Notes under the pieces: model-generated
What the model was told of the DNA's origin: nothing
Databases searched by the model: none
The model's input: the letters and a program-made list of their open reading frames with translations, nothing else
DNA from: Chitinophaga ginsengisegetis
GTDB taxonomy: Bacteria; Bacteroidota; Bacteroidia; Chitinophagales; Chitinophagaceae
DNA length: 64,000 nucleotides
Direction: 5' to 3'
NCBI RefSeq assembly: GCF_900168065.1
Contig: NZ_FUZZ01000001.1
Coordinates: 124,001 to 188,000, forward strand
Shown: one piece after another, positions 52,675-61,361 of the stretch
Numbering within the stretch: the stretch's first letter is position 1
Layout: each line of letters begins with the position of its first letter
Position numbers and translations under genes: made by a program

Positions 52675-53687
52675 TCAGCTGTTGTTTGTCTCATTGGTTG
52701 ATGCTGCACCTCTTCGAGGAACGCCTGTTTCACCACTTTCGCCGTTTTATGATCCCCGGTATGGCTCCATCCCGGCGGCATTACAACGTACAGCAGCTTA
52801 TTTTTTATACCGGGCGCTTTCCGGACATCCTTCCACAAGCCGTACAGTTCACCAAAATAAACATCCAGGAAATTGTTGGGATTCATTTCCCTTGAAATAC
52901 CGTATTCAATCTGCATATCACGCTTTTCAGGCTGGAAAGTACCAAATACTTTATCCCAGATGTTAAGCAGGTTACAGAAATTGGTATCCATATACAAAGG
53001 GTTCTTTGCGTGATGCACCCGGTGATGCGACGGCGTGAGAATGATTTTATTGAGAAAGCCAAGACGCCCGTCTTTAATCAGGTTTTCGCCCACATGGATG
53101 AAAGATCCCCAGGTGCCGTCAATAAACATAATGATAAAAAGCAACGGCGGATTAACGCCCATCAGGATGCAGATGCTGGTGCGGATCACATCTGCATAAG
53201 GCGCCTCCAGGAAGAAATGCGCATAGGTAACCGAAAGGTTCATGGTTTGCGGCGCATGATGAGTAGAGTGCAGGCACCAAAACAAGCGCACCTTATGCCC
53301 GTAGTAATGATAAATAAAGTGGGAGAACTCCCAGATCACATACCCGTAAATAAACCAGTACCATTTAAGAGAAGTATTGATCAACGCATATTTCTCCAGC
53401 AATCCGATACAGAAAGCCACCGCCGCAATGGAAATGAACCGGGAGATAAACCGGTTGGCCACAAAGATCAGGAAGGGCATTTTATAGTCTTCGATCTTGA
53501 ACTTCTTATAAAAAAGGGCCCGCCCTATTTCCAGCAACAGGAGGAAAGGCACCAGCGGGGAAATAACAGAGAAGATCCCGTTTAGTGTAAGCAACACCTT
53601 GTAATTCCCCGTTTTACATACTTCTATTAATTGTGAGATCCCCAGGAATCCGATGATCTCCTGGAATACCGTTTGAATGACCTCCAT
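52662..53687 (-). CDS. Sterol desaturase/fatty acid hydroxylase-family membrane enzyme
   Basis: The 341-residue membrane protein has several hydrophobic segments and the di-iron histidine boxes of the family: HFIYHYYGH (near 130-140), LHSTHHAPQ (near 148-155) and HRVHHAKN (near 230-236). Members hydroxylate or desaturate lipids, sterols, carotenoids or ceramides in the membrane with O2. In Bacteroidota, possible substrates are sphingolipid or fatty-acyl chains, but this cannot be set from sequence. Its 3' end overlaps the metallophosphoesterase gene; a repeat-rich gap separates its start from the sulfite-oxidase-like gene. Confidence 0.88.
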   Translation of the reverse strand: MEVIQTVFQEIIGFLGISQLIEVCKTGNYKVLLTLNGIFSVISPLVPFLLLLEIGRALFYKKFKIEDYKMPFLIFVANRFISRFISIAAVAFCIGLLEKYALINTSLKWYWFIYGYVIWEFSHFIYHYYGHKVRLFWCLHSTHHAPQTMNLSVTYAHFFLEAPYADVIRTSICILMGVNPPLLFIIMFIDGTWGSFIHVGENLIKDGRLGFLNKIILTPSHHRVHHAKNPLYMDTNFCNLLNIWDKVFGTFQPEKRDMQIEYGISREMNPNNFLDVYFGELYGLWKDVRKAPGIKNKLLYVVMPPGWSHTGDHKTAKVVKQAFLEEVQHQPMRQTTADQVI

Positions 53688-53707
53688 AACGCGCGTTTAT
53701 TTAGTTT

Positions 53708-53756
53708 ACTTTGTACGTACAATATACGACTTTGTATGAACAAAGTATATACAAAG
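53708..53756. promoter_or_regulatory. Clustered palindromes in a divergent gap
   Basis: TTGTACGTACAA (53711-53722) is a perfect 12-bp palindrome. ACTTTGT (53729-53735) and ACAAAGT (53740-53746) form an 18-bp palindrome, and a further ACAAAG lies at 53751-53756. All share the ACTTTGT half-site, so a dimeric regulator may bind two or three times here. Confidence 0.6.
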
Positions 53757-53868
53757 GAATACTTTTTTCAGATAAGGAAGTGTTTGATAAACCGGGATGA
53801 TATGCCGGAAGCACCGCCTGATGGGCGTAAATCCGTATATTTATACCCGAAGACCCAAAAATCATTTT

Positions 53869-54561
53869 ATGGAAGAGGCGGACAAACTAAAGCGTATTGT
53901 AGAAGCGAGAATGAAGCTCAAATCCCGCTTTGAGGAAAAGATGCGGCTCACCCCATCGGTAGCCGACAACAAACCCAAAGGCAGTGGCAATCCTAACCGG
54001 CATGGCATGCCGGTATTACCTGTAGGGCAAACCATCACGCATAAATGGCCTGTACTGGACCTGGGAATACAGCCGGAAATTGAAAAAGACGAATGGCAGC
54101 TTATCCTGGACGGCGCCGTGGAACACCCGGTAACATTAAACTGGGAAGACTTCCTCGCGCTTCCGCAAACATCCGACACCTCCGATTTTCATTGCGTTAC
54201 CACCTGGTCGAAGCTGAATATGAACTGGGTGGGCGTTCGCCTGCTGGACCTGGCTGCATTGGTACAACCCAAAGATACGGCCACGCATATACTCTGTTAC
54301 GGCTACGACGATTACACCACCAATGTGTCGCTGGAAGAAGCATTGAAACCCGACGTGTTGCTGGTACATACCTTTGAAGGCGCGCCATTACCCAGGGAAC
54401 ACGGCGGACCGGTAAGAATGATCACCCCTGAATTATATGCCTGGAAAGGCGCCAAATGGATTCACCGCATTGAATTCCTCACCACCAACAAACTGGGCTT
54501 CTGGGAAGAAAGAGGCTACTCCAATACCGCTTACCCGTGGCGCAATGACCGGTACAGTTAA
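53869..54561 (+). CDS. Sulfite-oxidase-like molybdopterin protein
   Basis: From the ATG at 53869 the protein has 230 residues; longer in-frame starts run into the operator region. It follows the short sulfite-oxidase/YedY-like family: TPSVADNKP, RHGMPVLPVGQ and KWPVLDLG at the start, then the molybdenum-cofactor domain with the metal-ligand cysteine C109 in FHCVTTWSKL, and GGPVRMITPELYAWKGAKW. No Tat or other signal peptide is seen, so it is probably cytoplasmic, unlike MsrP (YedY). The reaction is unknown; sulfoxide reduction is the nearest known activity. Its stop overlaps that of the convergent hydrolase gene by 4 bp. Confidence 0.9.
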   Translation: MEEADKLKRIVEARMKLKSRFEEKMRLTPSVADNKPKGSGNPNRHGMPVLPVGQTITHKWPVLDLGIQPEIEKDEWQLILDGAVEHPVTLNWEDFLALPQTSDTSDFHCVTTWSKLNMNWVGVRLLDLAALVQPKDTATHILCYGYDDYTTNVSLEEALKPDVLLVHTFEGAPLPREHGGPVRMITPELYAWKGAKWIHRIEFLTTNKLGFWEERGYSNTAYPWRNDRYS

Positions 54562-55820
54562 TTCGTTATAAACTTCACCAGTGAAGGCACTAATTGGGCC
54601 GACAGCGGCAACGGCGCCTGATTTCCCGCCGGAACCGGTGCGGTGTCTTTCAGTGCATGCGTCATTCCTTTGATCATCAGCAGCTGCGAACCAGGTTTGC
54701 AATTATGAAGGATATCCGCCTGCACAGGCGGTACCTGTACATCACTGGTGCCGCCGATAATAAAAAACGGCATCTTTACAGCCGGCAGCAATGCACAGGG
54801 ATCATAGTGAAAAGTGCTTTTCCAGAAAGTGTATAAGGAGGGATTAAACAGCAGGCTTAATGCCGCCGGTACCTGTTGCGGATTATTACCCTGCCGGAGT
54901 TCATTTAAAATCACGGTTACATCGTTGTACAGCGAATCCGCCAGTTTCGGTTTTAACTGCGCGAGCAATACTTTATCCATACATTCCCCTGGTCCGGATA
55001 AAGATACCAGGCTTTTGAAGCTCCTGCGGCCGGCGGCCATCAAACCTATTAAGGCCCCTTCGCTATGACCAATAACCGCCACATTTTTAAACTGCTGCGT
55101 ATTTTTCTGCAGGTGATCTATCCACGCAATGGCATCATCCGTATAATCATCGAGCGAGGTGGCGCTGTTACTTTTTTTGAAGCCGGTACTTTGGCCGATA
55201 CCACGTTTGTCGTAACGCACGGAAGCAATGCCATTGGCCGCCAAAGCCGCCGCCAGTTGCTGATAGGAGTTACCGTTCGTGGCAGGCGATAATGGGTTAT
55301 TCCCATTATGATCAGTGGGGCCCGATCCTGCAATGATGAGTACCACCGGCCAGGGTTGTTTCATCACGGGCTTTGTAAGCACTCCATACAGGATACCACC
55401 GTCTGTGGTAACCACCGTATCCGTTTCTTCATAAGGCAGCAGTGCGGTAGTTATAAGTTTGGTGCCGGCAATAAAAAAGCCGGCGATCCGGTGATTGTTG
55501 TCGAACACCACCCGGAATGTGAGAATGGCCTTACCAAAGCGGTTATCTGCCAGTATAATATCATATGCCGCTTCTTTTGCTGTTTTTTGGGAGATGAGCG
55601 CTTCCCATTTCCCATAGGATTGTTCGAGCTGTTGCCAGATCCCTTTGAGCATGTCCGGCGTTACCTTTGTTTTCATATTGGCATCCATATTTTCCCTGGC
55701 GCCATCCCAGTTTCCTTTGCCGAGTTGCCCAAAAAATTGAGTGGTTATCTGATCGTTTTGTTGTGCAGATGCCGTGCAAAACAGGATGCACAGGAATGAT
55801 AACAGGTACCACTTCTTCAT
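54558..55820 (-). CDS. Secreted alpha/beta-hydrolase with DUF3887-like domain
   Basis: The ATG at 55820 gives 420 residues with a signal peptide ending TASAQQ. Residues about 25-125 form a small DUF3887-like alpha+beta domain (FFGQLGKGNWDGARENM), and about 140-420 an alpha/beta-hydrolase with GSGPTDHNGN oxyanion-side loop, nucleophile S253 in IGHSEGALIG, GGTSDVQVP holding the acid and GMTHALKD the histidine. Similar two-domain enzymes are annotated as dienelactone-hydrolase- or prolyl-peptidase-like without a known substrate. It is exported and monocistronic. Confidence 0.9.
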   Translation of the reverse strand: MKKWYLLSFLCILFCTASAQQNDQITTQFFGQLGKGNWDGARENMDANMKTKVTPDMLKGIWQQLEQSYGKWEALISQKTAKEAAYDIILADNRFGKAILTFRVVFDNNHRIAGFFIAGTKLITTALLPYEETDTVVTTDGGILYGVLTKPVMKQPWPVVLIIAGSGPTDHNGNNPLSPATNGNSYQQLAAALAANGIASVRYDKRGIGQSTGFKKSNSATSLDDYTDDAIAWIDHLQKNTQQFKNVAVIGHSEGALIGLMAAGRRSFKSLVSLSGPGECMDKVLLAQLKPKLADSLYNDVTVILNELRQGNNPQQVPAALSLLFNPSLYTFWKSTFHYDPCALLPAVKMPFFIIGGTSDVQVPPVQADILHNCKPGSQLLMIKGMTHALKDTAPVPAGNQAPLPLSAQLVPSLVKFITN

Positions 55821-55942
55821 GGGTCCGGAATTTTTTTGTTGACCTAAATTAATCGAATAAGGCTGACAGTCCAATTAAAATCGGGTTAAAAAGACAGGGC
55901 GCGTTTATTAAAAAATAAACAACTCTTATAGTCTTATTGCCA

Positions 55943-55983
55943 GATGAAAAAAGATACTTAACTTAAGATGGTATTTTTTCATC
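55943..55983. repeat. AT-rich inverted repeat just ahead of the BON lipoprotein gene
   Basis: GATGAAAAAA (55943-55952) is the exact reverse complement of TTTTTTCATC (55974-55983), and TAC / GTA pairs continue the stem inside. The repeat ends 15 bp before the ATG at 55998. It could be an operator or an RNA hairpin in the leader. Confidence 0.65.
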
Positions 55984-55997
55984 ATTAAAACCTCAGT

Positions 55998-56495
55998 ATG
56001 ATTATGAAACTGAAACACCTGACCACAGTGATCCTCTCCGTGGGACTATTGTTCATGATTTCCTGCAAATCGAAACCAAAGGATGCAGACATACAGGCTG
56101 CAGTAACCACTGCATTACAGTCCTCTCCCGGCGTTAGTGCAGATGTTAAGGATGGCGTAGTTACCCTTTCCGGATCTGTTGCCAGCCAGGCTGACAAAGA
56201 TGCGGCAGAAGCTGCTGTTAAGCTGAACCAGGGTGTTAAGAGTGTTGTTAACAATGTTACCGTAGCCCCACCTCCGCCGCCGCCACCAGCACCGGTAGAA
56301 GTTACTGCCGATGATGCGCTGAAAACAGCGGTAGCAGGTATTGTGAAAGACTTCCCTGGTATCCAGGCGGATGTTAAAGATGGAGTGATTATCATTACCG
56401 GCGAACAGAAAGCTGACCGTTGGAAGAAACTGAAAATGGCGCTGGATGCCCTGAAACCCAAAAAGGTAGATGCCTCCGGTTTAAAAGTAAAATAA
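55998..56495 (+). CDS. BON-domain lipoprotein
   Basis: The 165 residues begin with an SPII signal (lipobox MISC, Cys23). Two BON domains follow, about 28-90 (ADVKDGVVTLSGSVASQADK) and 103-165 (ADVKDGVIIITGEQKADRW), joined by a proline-rich linker (APPPPPPPAP). BON domains in OsmY and related proteins bind phospholipid membranes and help keep the envelope intact under stress. The start could also be the ATG two codons later. The next gene, 24 bp downstream, carries a related domain and should be co-transcribed. Confidence 0.9.
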   Translation: MIMKLKHLTTVILSVGLLFMISCKSKPKDADIQAAVTTALQSSPGVSADVKDGVVTLSGSVASQADKDAAEAAVKLNQGVKSVVNNVTVAPPPPPPPAPVEVTADDALKTAVAGIVKDFPGIQADVKDGVIIITGEQKADRWKKLKMALDALKPKKVDASGLKVK

Positions 56496-56519
56496 TCTTT
56501 CTCTTTAAATACAATAATC

Positions 56520-56945
56520 ATGGCAGCATTACAGGATAAATACAAAGAGTTGATTGATGCAGCACAGGCTGCAGGCACCAGCAACCTGAAAGTAAACGAA
56601 CTGGATGGCGTATTGCATATAGAGGGCGAAGCACCTACCGGCGCTGTAAAGGACCAGCTGTGGAACATCTACGGAAAAATTGATCCCAACTTCCTCACCG
56701 GCGACGTAGTGATGAATATTAATGTAGCTACTGCGGTAGCAGGCGCTAAACTGAAAGTGATCACAGAGTCATCTAACCTGAATATCCGCAAAGGTCCCGG
56801 CACCGACCAGCCTATTGTAGGAAAAGCAGCACACAATGAAATTGTTTCGCTGATCAGTAAACAAAGCGACCAGTGGTGGCTGATCCGCACAGATGCAGGC
56901 GAAGAAGGCTATGCCTACGCGCAGTATCTGCAACCGGTAGAATAA
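56520..56945 (+). CDS. BON-like/SH3b two-domain protein
   Basis: The 141 residues have an N-terminal region (about 1-70) that resembles the BON fold (KVNELDGVLHIEGEAPTGAVKD) and a C-terminal bacterial SH3 domain (about 75-141, with LNIRKGPGTDQPIVGKA and GYAYAQYLQPVE). SH3b domains usually bind peptidoglycan, yet no signal peptide or membrane helix is present, which leaves the location open: either cytoplasmic, or exported by a non-classical route. It follows the BON lipoprotein by 24 bp and ends at a strong terminator. Confidence 0.82.
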   Translation: MAALQDKYKELIDAAQAAGTSNLKVNELDGVLHIEGEAPTGAVKDQLWNIYGKIDPNFLTGDVVMNINVATAVAGAKLKVITESSNLNIRKGPGTDQPIVGKAAHNEIVSLISKQSDQWWLIRTDAGEEGYAYAQYLQPVE

Positions 56946-56961
56946 CCATTGAATGTATAAA

Positions 56962-57003
56962 AGAGAAGGCGCCCGTATTGATTACGAGGCGCCTTCTCTA
57001 TTT
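56962..57003. terminator. Bidirectional terminator
   Basis: AGAGAAGGCGCC (56962-56973) pairs with 56988-56999, and CGTA / TACG extends it toward the loop. ATTTTAT follows on the right and an A-rich tract precedes on the left. It serves the BON/SH3b gene and the convergent glycoside hydrolase gene. Confidence 0.88.
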
Positions 57004-57018
57004 TATAGCTACAGGTGG

Positions 57019-59685
57019 TTATTTAAATATCTTAACAGAAATGCGCCAGCGGGGTGTGGTAACCGTCGCTATATAAATCCCTCTTGCTACATTTGGTACC
57101 TGGAACTGGAACAGGTTTATCCCCTTCCGCAGCGTAACGTTTTGTGCAAAGATCCTTCTTCCACTTAAATCCACCAGCTGATAAAATGCCGTTCCTGCAT
57201 AAGTGCTGAACATGTTAGACATTAAAGTAGTGCTACCCAGGAATACGCCGGTGAGTACATTGGGCGTTCCTTTGGTGCTATTGGTACTTTCACCCACCGT
57301 AAGCGTTCCGTTATTGTAAATAAACGAATAGTTCGCAGCAGCAGCCCCGGCAGCAGTAATCGGATACTGCCCCGGAAACGAATACAGTGTAGCCGTAGAC
57401 GTTAGCACCGGGCGTTGGGTGATAACGGTTGAATCATCGTCATAAACAAATCCGGTGTAATCTATTTCAAAAGCAGGATTGGGCATCCCGTATATTCTGC
57501 TGGTATCTTTCGGAGTAGCCGTTAAGAGGGCCGGGCTGATCACCAGTGTTCTCTGAATTTTTTCTGCAGATGGATATACGTTATAATCCCACTGGGTAGC
57601 GGTAATGGTATCGGTACCCGCACCCAGGATTTTAACCTTCCATTGATTATTAGCGGTACTGTCCCGGTAAACCCTGGTGAGCGCAGGGTTGCCGCCGGAA
57701 AAGGTAACGGGCAAAAGCGTGTTATCACTGCCGGCGGTCAATGCAAAGTCAGCATCTCCATATTGCTTCCAGGCAATGGAATCCATTCTCAGGTTACCGG
57801 GAATGCCAATTTTGTAGGCGCCTATTGAATCATTCAATACGATGAAACGTACTTTGGCGCCTTTGTAAGTAGCTATGAGGCTGTCTCTGTGCAATACATT
57901 ATAAGTAACAGCTGTATCGGCAGACCATACGGCCAACACGGCGGAGCTGTCTTCCTGCTTCCGGAACGCCAACGCCCAGATGTCATTATCAACGGTGGGA
58001 AGTCTTTTAACAAACCCCGGATTGCTCCCCAGGTACCCCGTCATTTCCTTATAGGCATTATAAGATGGTTTGGGTGAAAAGTCCCATCTCAGCAAACCGA
58101 AATTACTTTCCTTATCTGCGGCATTGTTGCCATCGTTATGCAGGTCGTACCAGAATATTTTCTCTACCCCCAACGATAAATAATTCAGGTATACCCGCTG
58201 CAGCAGGTTGGCCTGGTCGCTTTCAGAGTAACCTCCCGCCAGCGAAGCGGTACCCATGAGTATACCTCCCTGCCAATCGCCATAAGTAAACAGCGACATG
58301 GCTTCTCCTACATTTACATCGGTACTGTTGTACGCATGAATGATGGGATAATAGGTATCGCCCGGCTGGAGGTTTTTGGGGCTGATAAAACGATCAACAA
58401 GTACATTGGATAAGGCCGGCACTCCTCCTGCCAGGGCATCAGGACTTACAGCAATCCTGGTAGTACTCTGCGGTATACCGGGTTTGGTCCAGAAAGCTTC
58501 AAAGCCCAGCCTGAAATAAGGATAGGTAATCCCTGTTTGCGATACATTGCTCCAGGTACCATCCGGGTTCTGAATACCGGTATAATAGAACGGTAATACA
58601 TTCACGGCCAGCATTAATCCGCCGTTGATCACATAATTACGCAGGGGTTCCAGCAGGGGCTGATCGGTGGTGGTGGACTCAGAACCCAGTATCACGGGGA
58701 ACTCCGCGGGATCAACAGTGGCCAGCTCGCTGAACGGGATAGGCTCCAGGGTGATACCCGGCAACCACGAACGCCACGTTTCCACCTCATCGAGATTAGG
58801 AACCCTGGGTGATACCGCAATCCCTACTTTGAAAGAGGTAGTATCTTTTCCTAACTTATGCAAAGCATATCGAATGGCTTTAACAACAAACTGCGGCTGC
58901 TTCTGGATGGTAGGCGCCACAAAGGAGGAGCCGCCGGACTCCGTGATCCAGACAGGCATACCCGAATCGCCGCGCAGTTTCATTTCTGCATAGAAGTCGT
59001 TCCGCATACGGATGATCCGGGCGCTTTTGTCTGTTGCATAGCCATAGGGATGAACAGCTATTTTATCGAAGTAGCCTTTTGCACCGGCGTTGTACATGTT
59101 TTTCAGGTAGTCGGTATTCCATCCGGAAAGACCGCCAACGATCACCGCGCAGGCCGTGTCAATGCTCTTTATTTCTTCATAGGCTGCTTTCAGCACCGGT
59201 ACGTATTGCGTTGCATTGGGACTGGGTTTCCAGAAGCCGCCATCCTGTTCATTCCAGATCTCCCAGTATTTCATATCGCCGTGATAGCGGGTTACCACTG
59301 CATTTACAAACGCCCGCCATTCGGGCAGGTGATTATAAATAGGCACCATATCCGGCCGGGGTTTGGTAATCTCCGAATCAAACGCCTGTAAGATGGGAAG
59401 GATCTGGATACCATACTGCCGGCATTTCAGCAGCAGCGAATCATACCTGCTGAACTGCATAACACCGGCGGTAGCGCATACGTAGGAGAATTGTATATCT
59501 ACCCGCATCCATTTGATACCTGCCTGCTGGCATTTCAGCAGTTCATTATCAATCATAGGCCACTCCGGATTTTTTTGTGCATGCGCACAAACGCCCCAGG
59601 GACTTCCTGTTTGTGCGGAAAGAGTGATGTAGGGCAACAGGAAAGTAATGCATATAGTAATGCAGCGAATAATTTGGTTGATCAT
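57019..59685 (-). CDS. Exported clan GH-A glycoside hydrolase with MBG and T9SS sorting domains
   Basis: The 888-residue enzyme has a signal peptide ending TLSAQ. The (beta/alpha)8 barrel (about 28-310) shows the clan GH-A pair: E146 in YWEIWNEQDGG (acid/base) and E249 in MPVWITESGG (nucleophile), with GH39-like or GH5-like surroundings. Beta-rich accessory parts follow, including an MBG-type domain (about 695-795, with SRIYGMPNPAFEIDYTGF and the TVGE close). The last 75 residues (LVDLSGRRIFAQNV, RGIYIATV, ending in ISVKIFK) are a T9SS type A sorting domain, so the enzyme is secreted or surface-bound. It is the third gene of the susC-susD operon, 26 bp after susD. Substrate unknown. Confidence 0.88.
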   Translation of the reverse strand: MINQIIRCITICITFLLPYITLSAQTGSPWGVCAHAQKNPEWPMIDNELLKCQQAGIKWMRVDIQFSYVCATAGVMQFSRYDSLLLKCRQYGIQILPILQAFDSEITKPRPDMVPIYNHLPEWRAFVNAVVTRYHGDMKYWEIWNEQDGGFWKPSPNATQYVPVLKAAYEEIKSIDTACAVIVGGLSGWNTDYLKNMYNAGAKGYFDKIAVHPYGYATDKSARIIRMRNDFYAEMKLRGDSGMPVWITESGGSSFVAPTIQKQPQFVVKAIRYALHKLGKDTTSFKVGIAVSPRVPNLDEVETWRSWLPGITLEPIPFSELATVDPAEFPVILGSESTTTDQPLLEPLRNYVINGGLMLAVNVLPFYYTGIQNPDGTWSNVSQTGITYPYFRLGFEAFWTKPGIPQSTTRIAVSPDALAGGVPALSNVLVDRFISPKNLQPGDTYYPIIHAYNSTDVNVGEAMSLFTYGDWQGGILMGTASLAGGYSESDQANLLQRVYLNYLSLGVEKIFWYDLHNDGNNAADKESNFGLLRWDFSPKPSYNAYKEMTGYLGSNPGFVKRLPTVDNDIWALAFRKQEDSSAVLAVWSADTAVTYNVLHRDSLIATYKGAKVRFIVLNDSIGAYKIGIPGNLRMDSIAWKQYGDADFALTAGSDNTLLPVTFSGGNPALTRVYRDSTANNQWKVKILGAGTDTITATQWDYNVYPSAEKIQRTLVISPALLTATPKDTSRIYGMPNPAFEIDYTGFVYDDDSTVITQRPVLTSTATLYSFPGQYPITAAGAAAANYSFIYNNGTLTVGESTNSTKGTPNVLTGVFLGSTTLMSNMFSTYAGTAFYQLVDLSGRRIFAQNVTLRKGINLFQFQVPNVARGIYIATVTTPRWRISVKIFK

Positions 59686-59711
59686 AAAATGTTTTTTAAG
59701 ATGTTACATTA

Positions 59712-61352
59712 TCAATAGCCGTCATTTTGTGGAAATGCAGAGATACCACCTGCTGTTTTATCTATCTGATCCTGCGGTATAGGTCTTAGTACATGAAAGG
59801 GTTTAATATTTGGTGCACCGGTCGGATTATGCAGCCGTACCCTTTCCAGCAATTTCCCGGTACGAACCAGGTCAAACCACCGGTGATGTTCACCAAGCAG
59901 TTCCCGTTCTCTTTCGTCCAGGATAAAATCGATGTTGAGGTCGGAGGCGGTTATTTCCATAGCGGCCTGGTTGGCTGCCGTTTCTTCTGCAGTGGCGCCG
60001 GGTTTGGCGGCACGTTTGCGCACGGCGTTTACATACGGCACTGCTTCTGCGGCCTGGCCGCTCATCATCAGCGCTTCTGCTGCCACGAGGTACGTTTCCG
60101 CCAGGCGGGAAACAATAAAATCGCGGGAACCTGCTTCGTTGTTAATGTCGGGTCGTTGCGGATCGAGGAACTTTGTCAGCGTTGGAAAATTGGTTTGGTT
60201 ATACTGACTGGGAGCAATAACGGTATAGTTAACGGCATTCCTTTCTGCGGCAGTATATTCACGCCCCGGAAAATAAGCGGCGGTATCACCCAGTTGCAGG
60301 GTTACCCGTTTACCGTTAATCGTATAGGCGCCAGGGTTATTACAATAATATACTGTAACAAAACTTCTTTCGTAGCGACTGTCATGTGCTTTATCGAACA
60401 ATGTGTCCGTGGTGAAACGGGTAGGTCTGAAATACGAATACGGTCTTCCGTTAGCGAGGTCCCTGGCCATTCCCGGCAGGGAAGTATAGCTCATAATAAA
60501 GAACAGGTGAGTTTGATTGCCAACGCCATTGGTCAATACATTTTTACTGTATTGTACGGCAAAAATAACTTCGGGATTCTTCTCTCCGCTACCCTGTGCA
60601 AACACATCCGAAAAATTATTCAGCAGCTGGTATTTATAATTACTGATCACATTTTTTGCCAGCGTAGCGGCCTGCTGGTAATCGCCTGGCTGCCGGGCGG
60701 TGGTGCCTGCCCGGGTGAGGTATACTTTCGCCAGCAGGTTTTCAGCTGCTGGTTTTGTAATACGGCCATACTCCGTAGTGGTGGCGCCCAGGTTGGCGAT
60801 GGCAAACTGCAGATCCGCAATGATGGCTTTGTATACGCTGTCAATGGGTGTGCGGTGTGCCACCGTAGTTACTTCAGTAGTTTCTGTGAGCGACAGGTTC
60901 ACCGGTCCCCAGGTTTGCACCAGCAGGAAATAATACATAGCGCGCAGGAAACGTACTTCTCCCACCCTTGCATTCCGCGTTCCTTCTGCAATGGGTACCA
61001 GCGGCGCCCTCGTGATCACAGCGTTGCAGGCGTTCACCGCCAGGTTGAGATCATTCCACGGACTGGAAATAAATCCCCTGCCGGGCGTAAGGTTGAAGTT
61101 ATAGGCATCCAATGCCAGCTCCCCGCTGCCGCACATATAAGTATCGGTACCATACACGGTTAACTGTGCGCCCATCTGGTTACCATACCAGGCGCGCAAA
61201 TAGCTGTAAGCGCTGTTTACGCCGGCGTTAAAGCCCTCCGGCGTATTAAGGTAGTTATCCGGGATACCGGAACGCATATCCTCATTCAGTTGTTTATAAC
61301 AGGAAGAAGTAAAACAGGCGAATATGATGATAATAAAGCAAATCGGCTTCAT
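59712..61352 (-). CDS. SusD/RagB-family lipoprotein
   Basis: The 546 residues open with an SPII signal (lipobox TSSC, Cys18) and CYKQLNEDMRSGIPDNYLNT, the family's N-terminus. TPR-like helices include VGEVRFLRAMYYFLLVQTWG (typical of the class) and ITKPAAENLLAKVYLTRAG; the C-terminal part has SRLAETYLVAAEALMMSGQ and ERERELLGEHHRWFDLVRTG. It is a surface glycan-binding lid for the SusC encoded 9 bp upstream on the same strand. The glycoside hydrolase that follows by 26 bp suggests that it feeds on the same polysaccharide; the glycan is unknown. Confidence 0.95.
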   Translation of the reverse strand: MKPICFIIIIFACFTSSCYKQLNEDMRSGIPDNYLNTPEGFNAGVNSAYSYLRAWYGNQMGAQLTVYGTDTYMCGSGELALDAYNFNLTPGRGFISSPWNDLNLAVNACNAVITRAPLVPIAEGTRNARVGEVRFLRAMYYFLLVQTWGPVNLSLTETTEVTTVAHRTPIDSVYKAIIADLQFAIANLGATTTEYGRITKPAAENLLAKVYLTRAGTTARQPGDYQQAATLAKNVISNYKYQLLNNFSDVFAQGSGEKNPEVIFAVQYSKNVLTNGVGNQTHLFFIMSYTSLPGMARDLANGRPYSYFRPTRFTTDTLFDKAHDSRYERSFVTVYYCNNPGAYTINGKRVTLQLGDTAAYFPGREYTAAERNAVNYTVIAPSQYNQTNFPTLTKFLDPQRPDINNEAGSRDFIVSRLAETYLVAAEALMMSGQAAEAVPYVNAVRKRAAKPGATAEETAANQAAMEITASDLNIDFILDERERELLGEHHRWFDLVRTGKLLERVRLHNPTGAPNIKPFHVLRPIPQDQIDKTAGGISAFPQNDGY

Positions 61353-61361
61353 AAACGGAAT

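Noticed and set aside
59793..61163. A 456-codon open frame on the plus strand.
   Set aside because: It is antisense to the SusD gene, has low-complexity composition and no domain.
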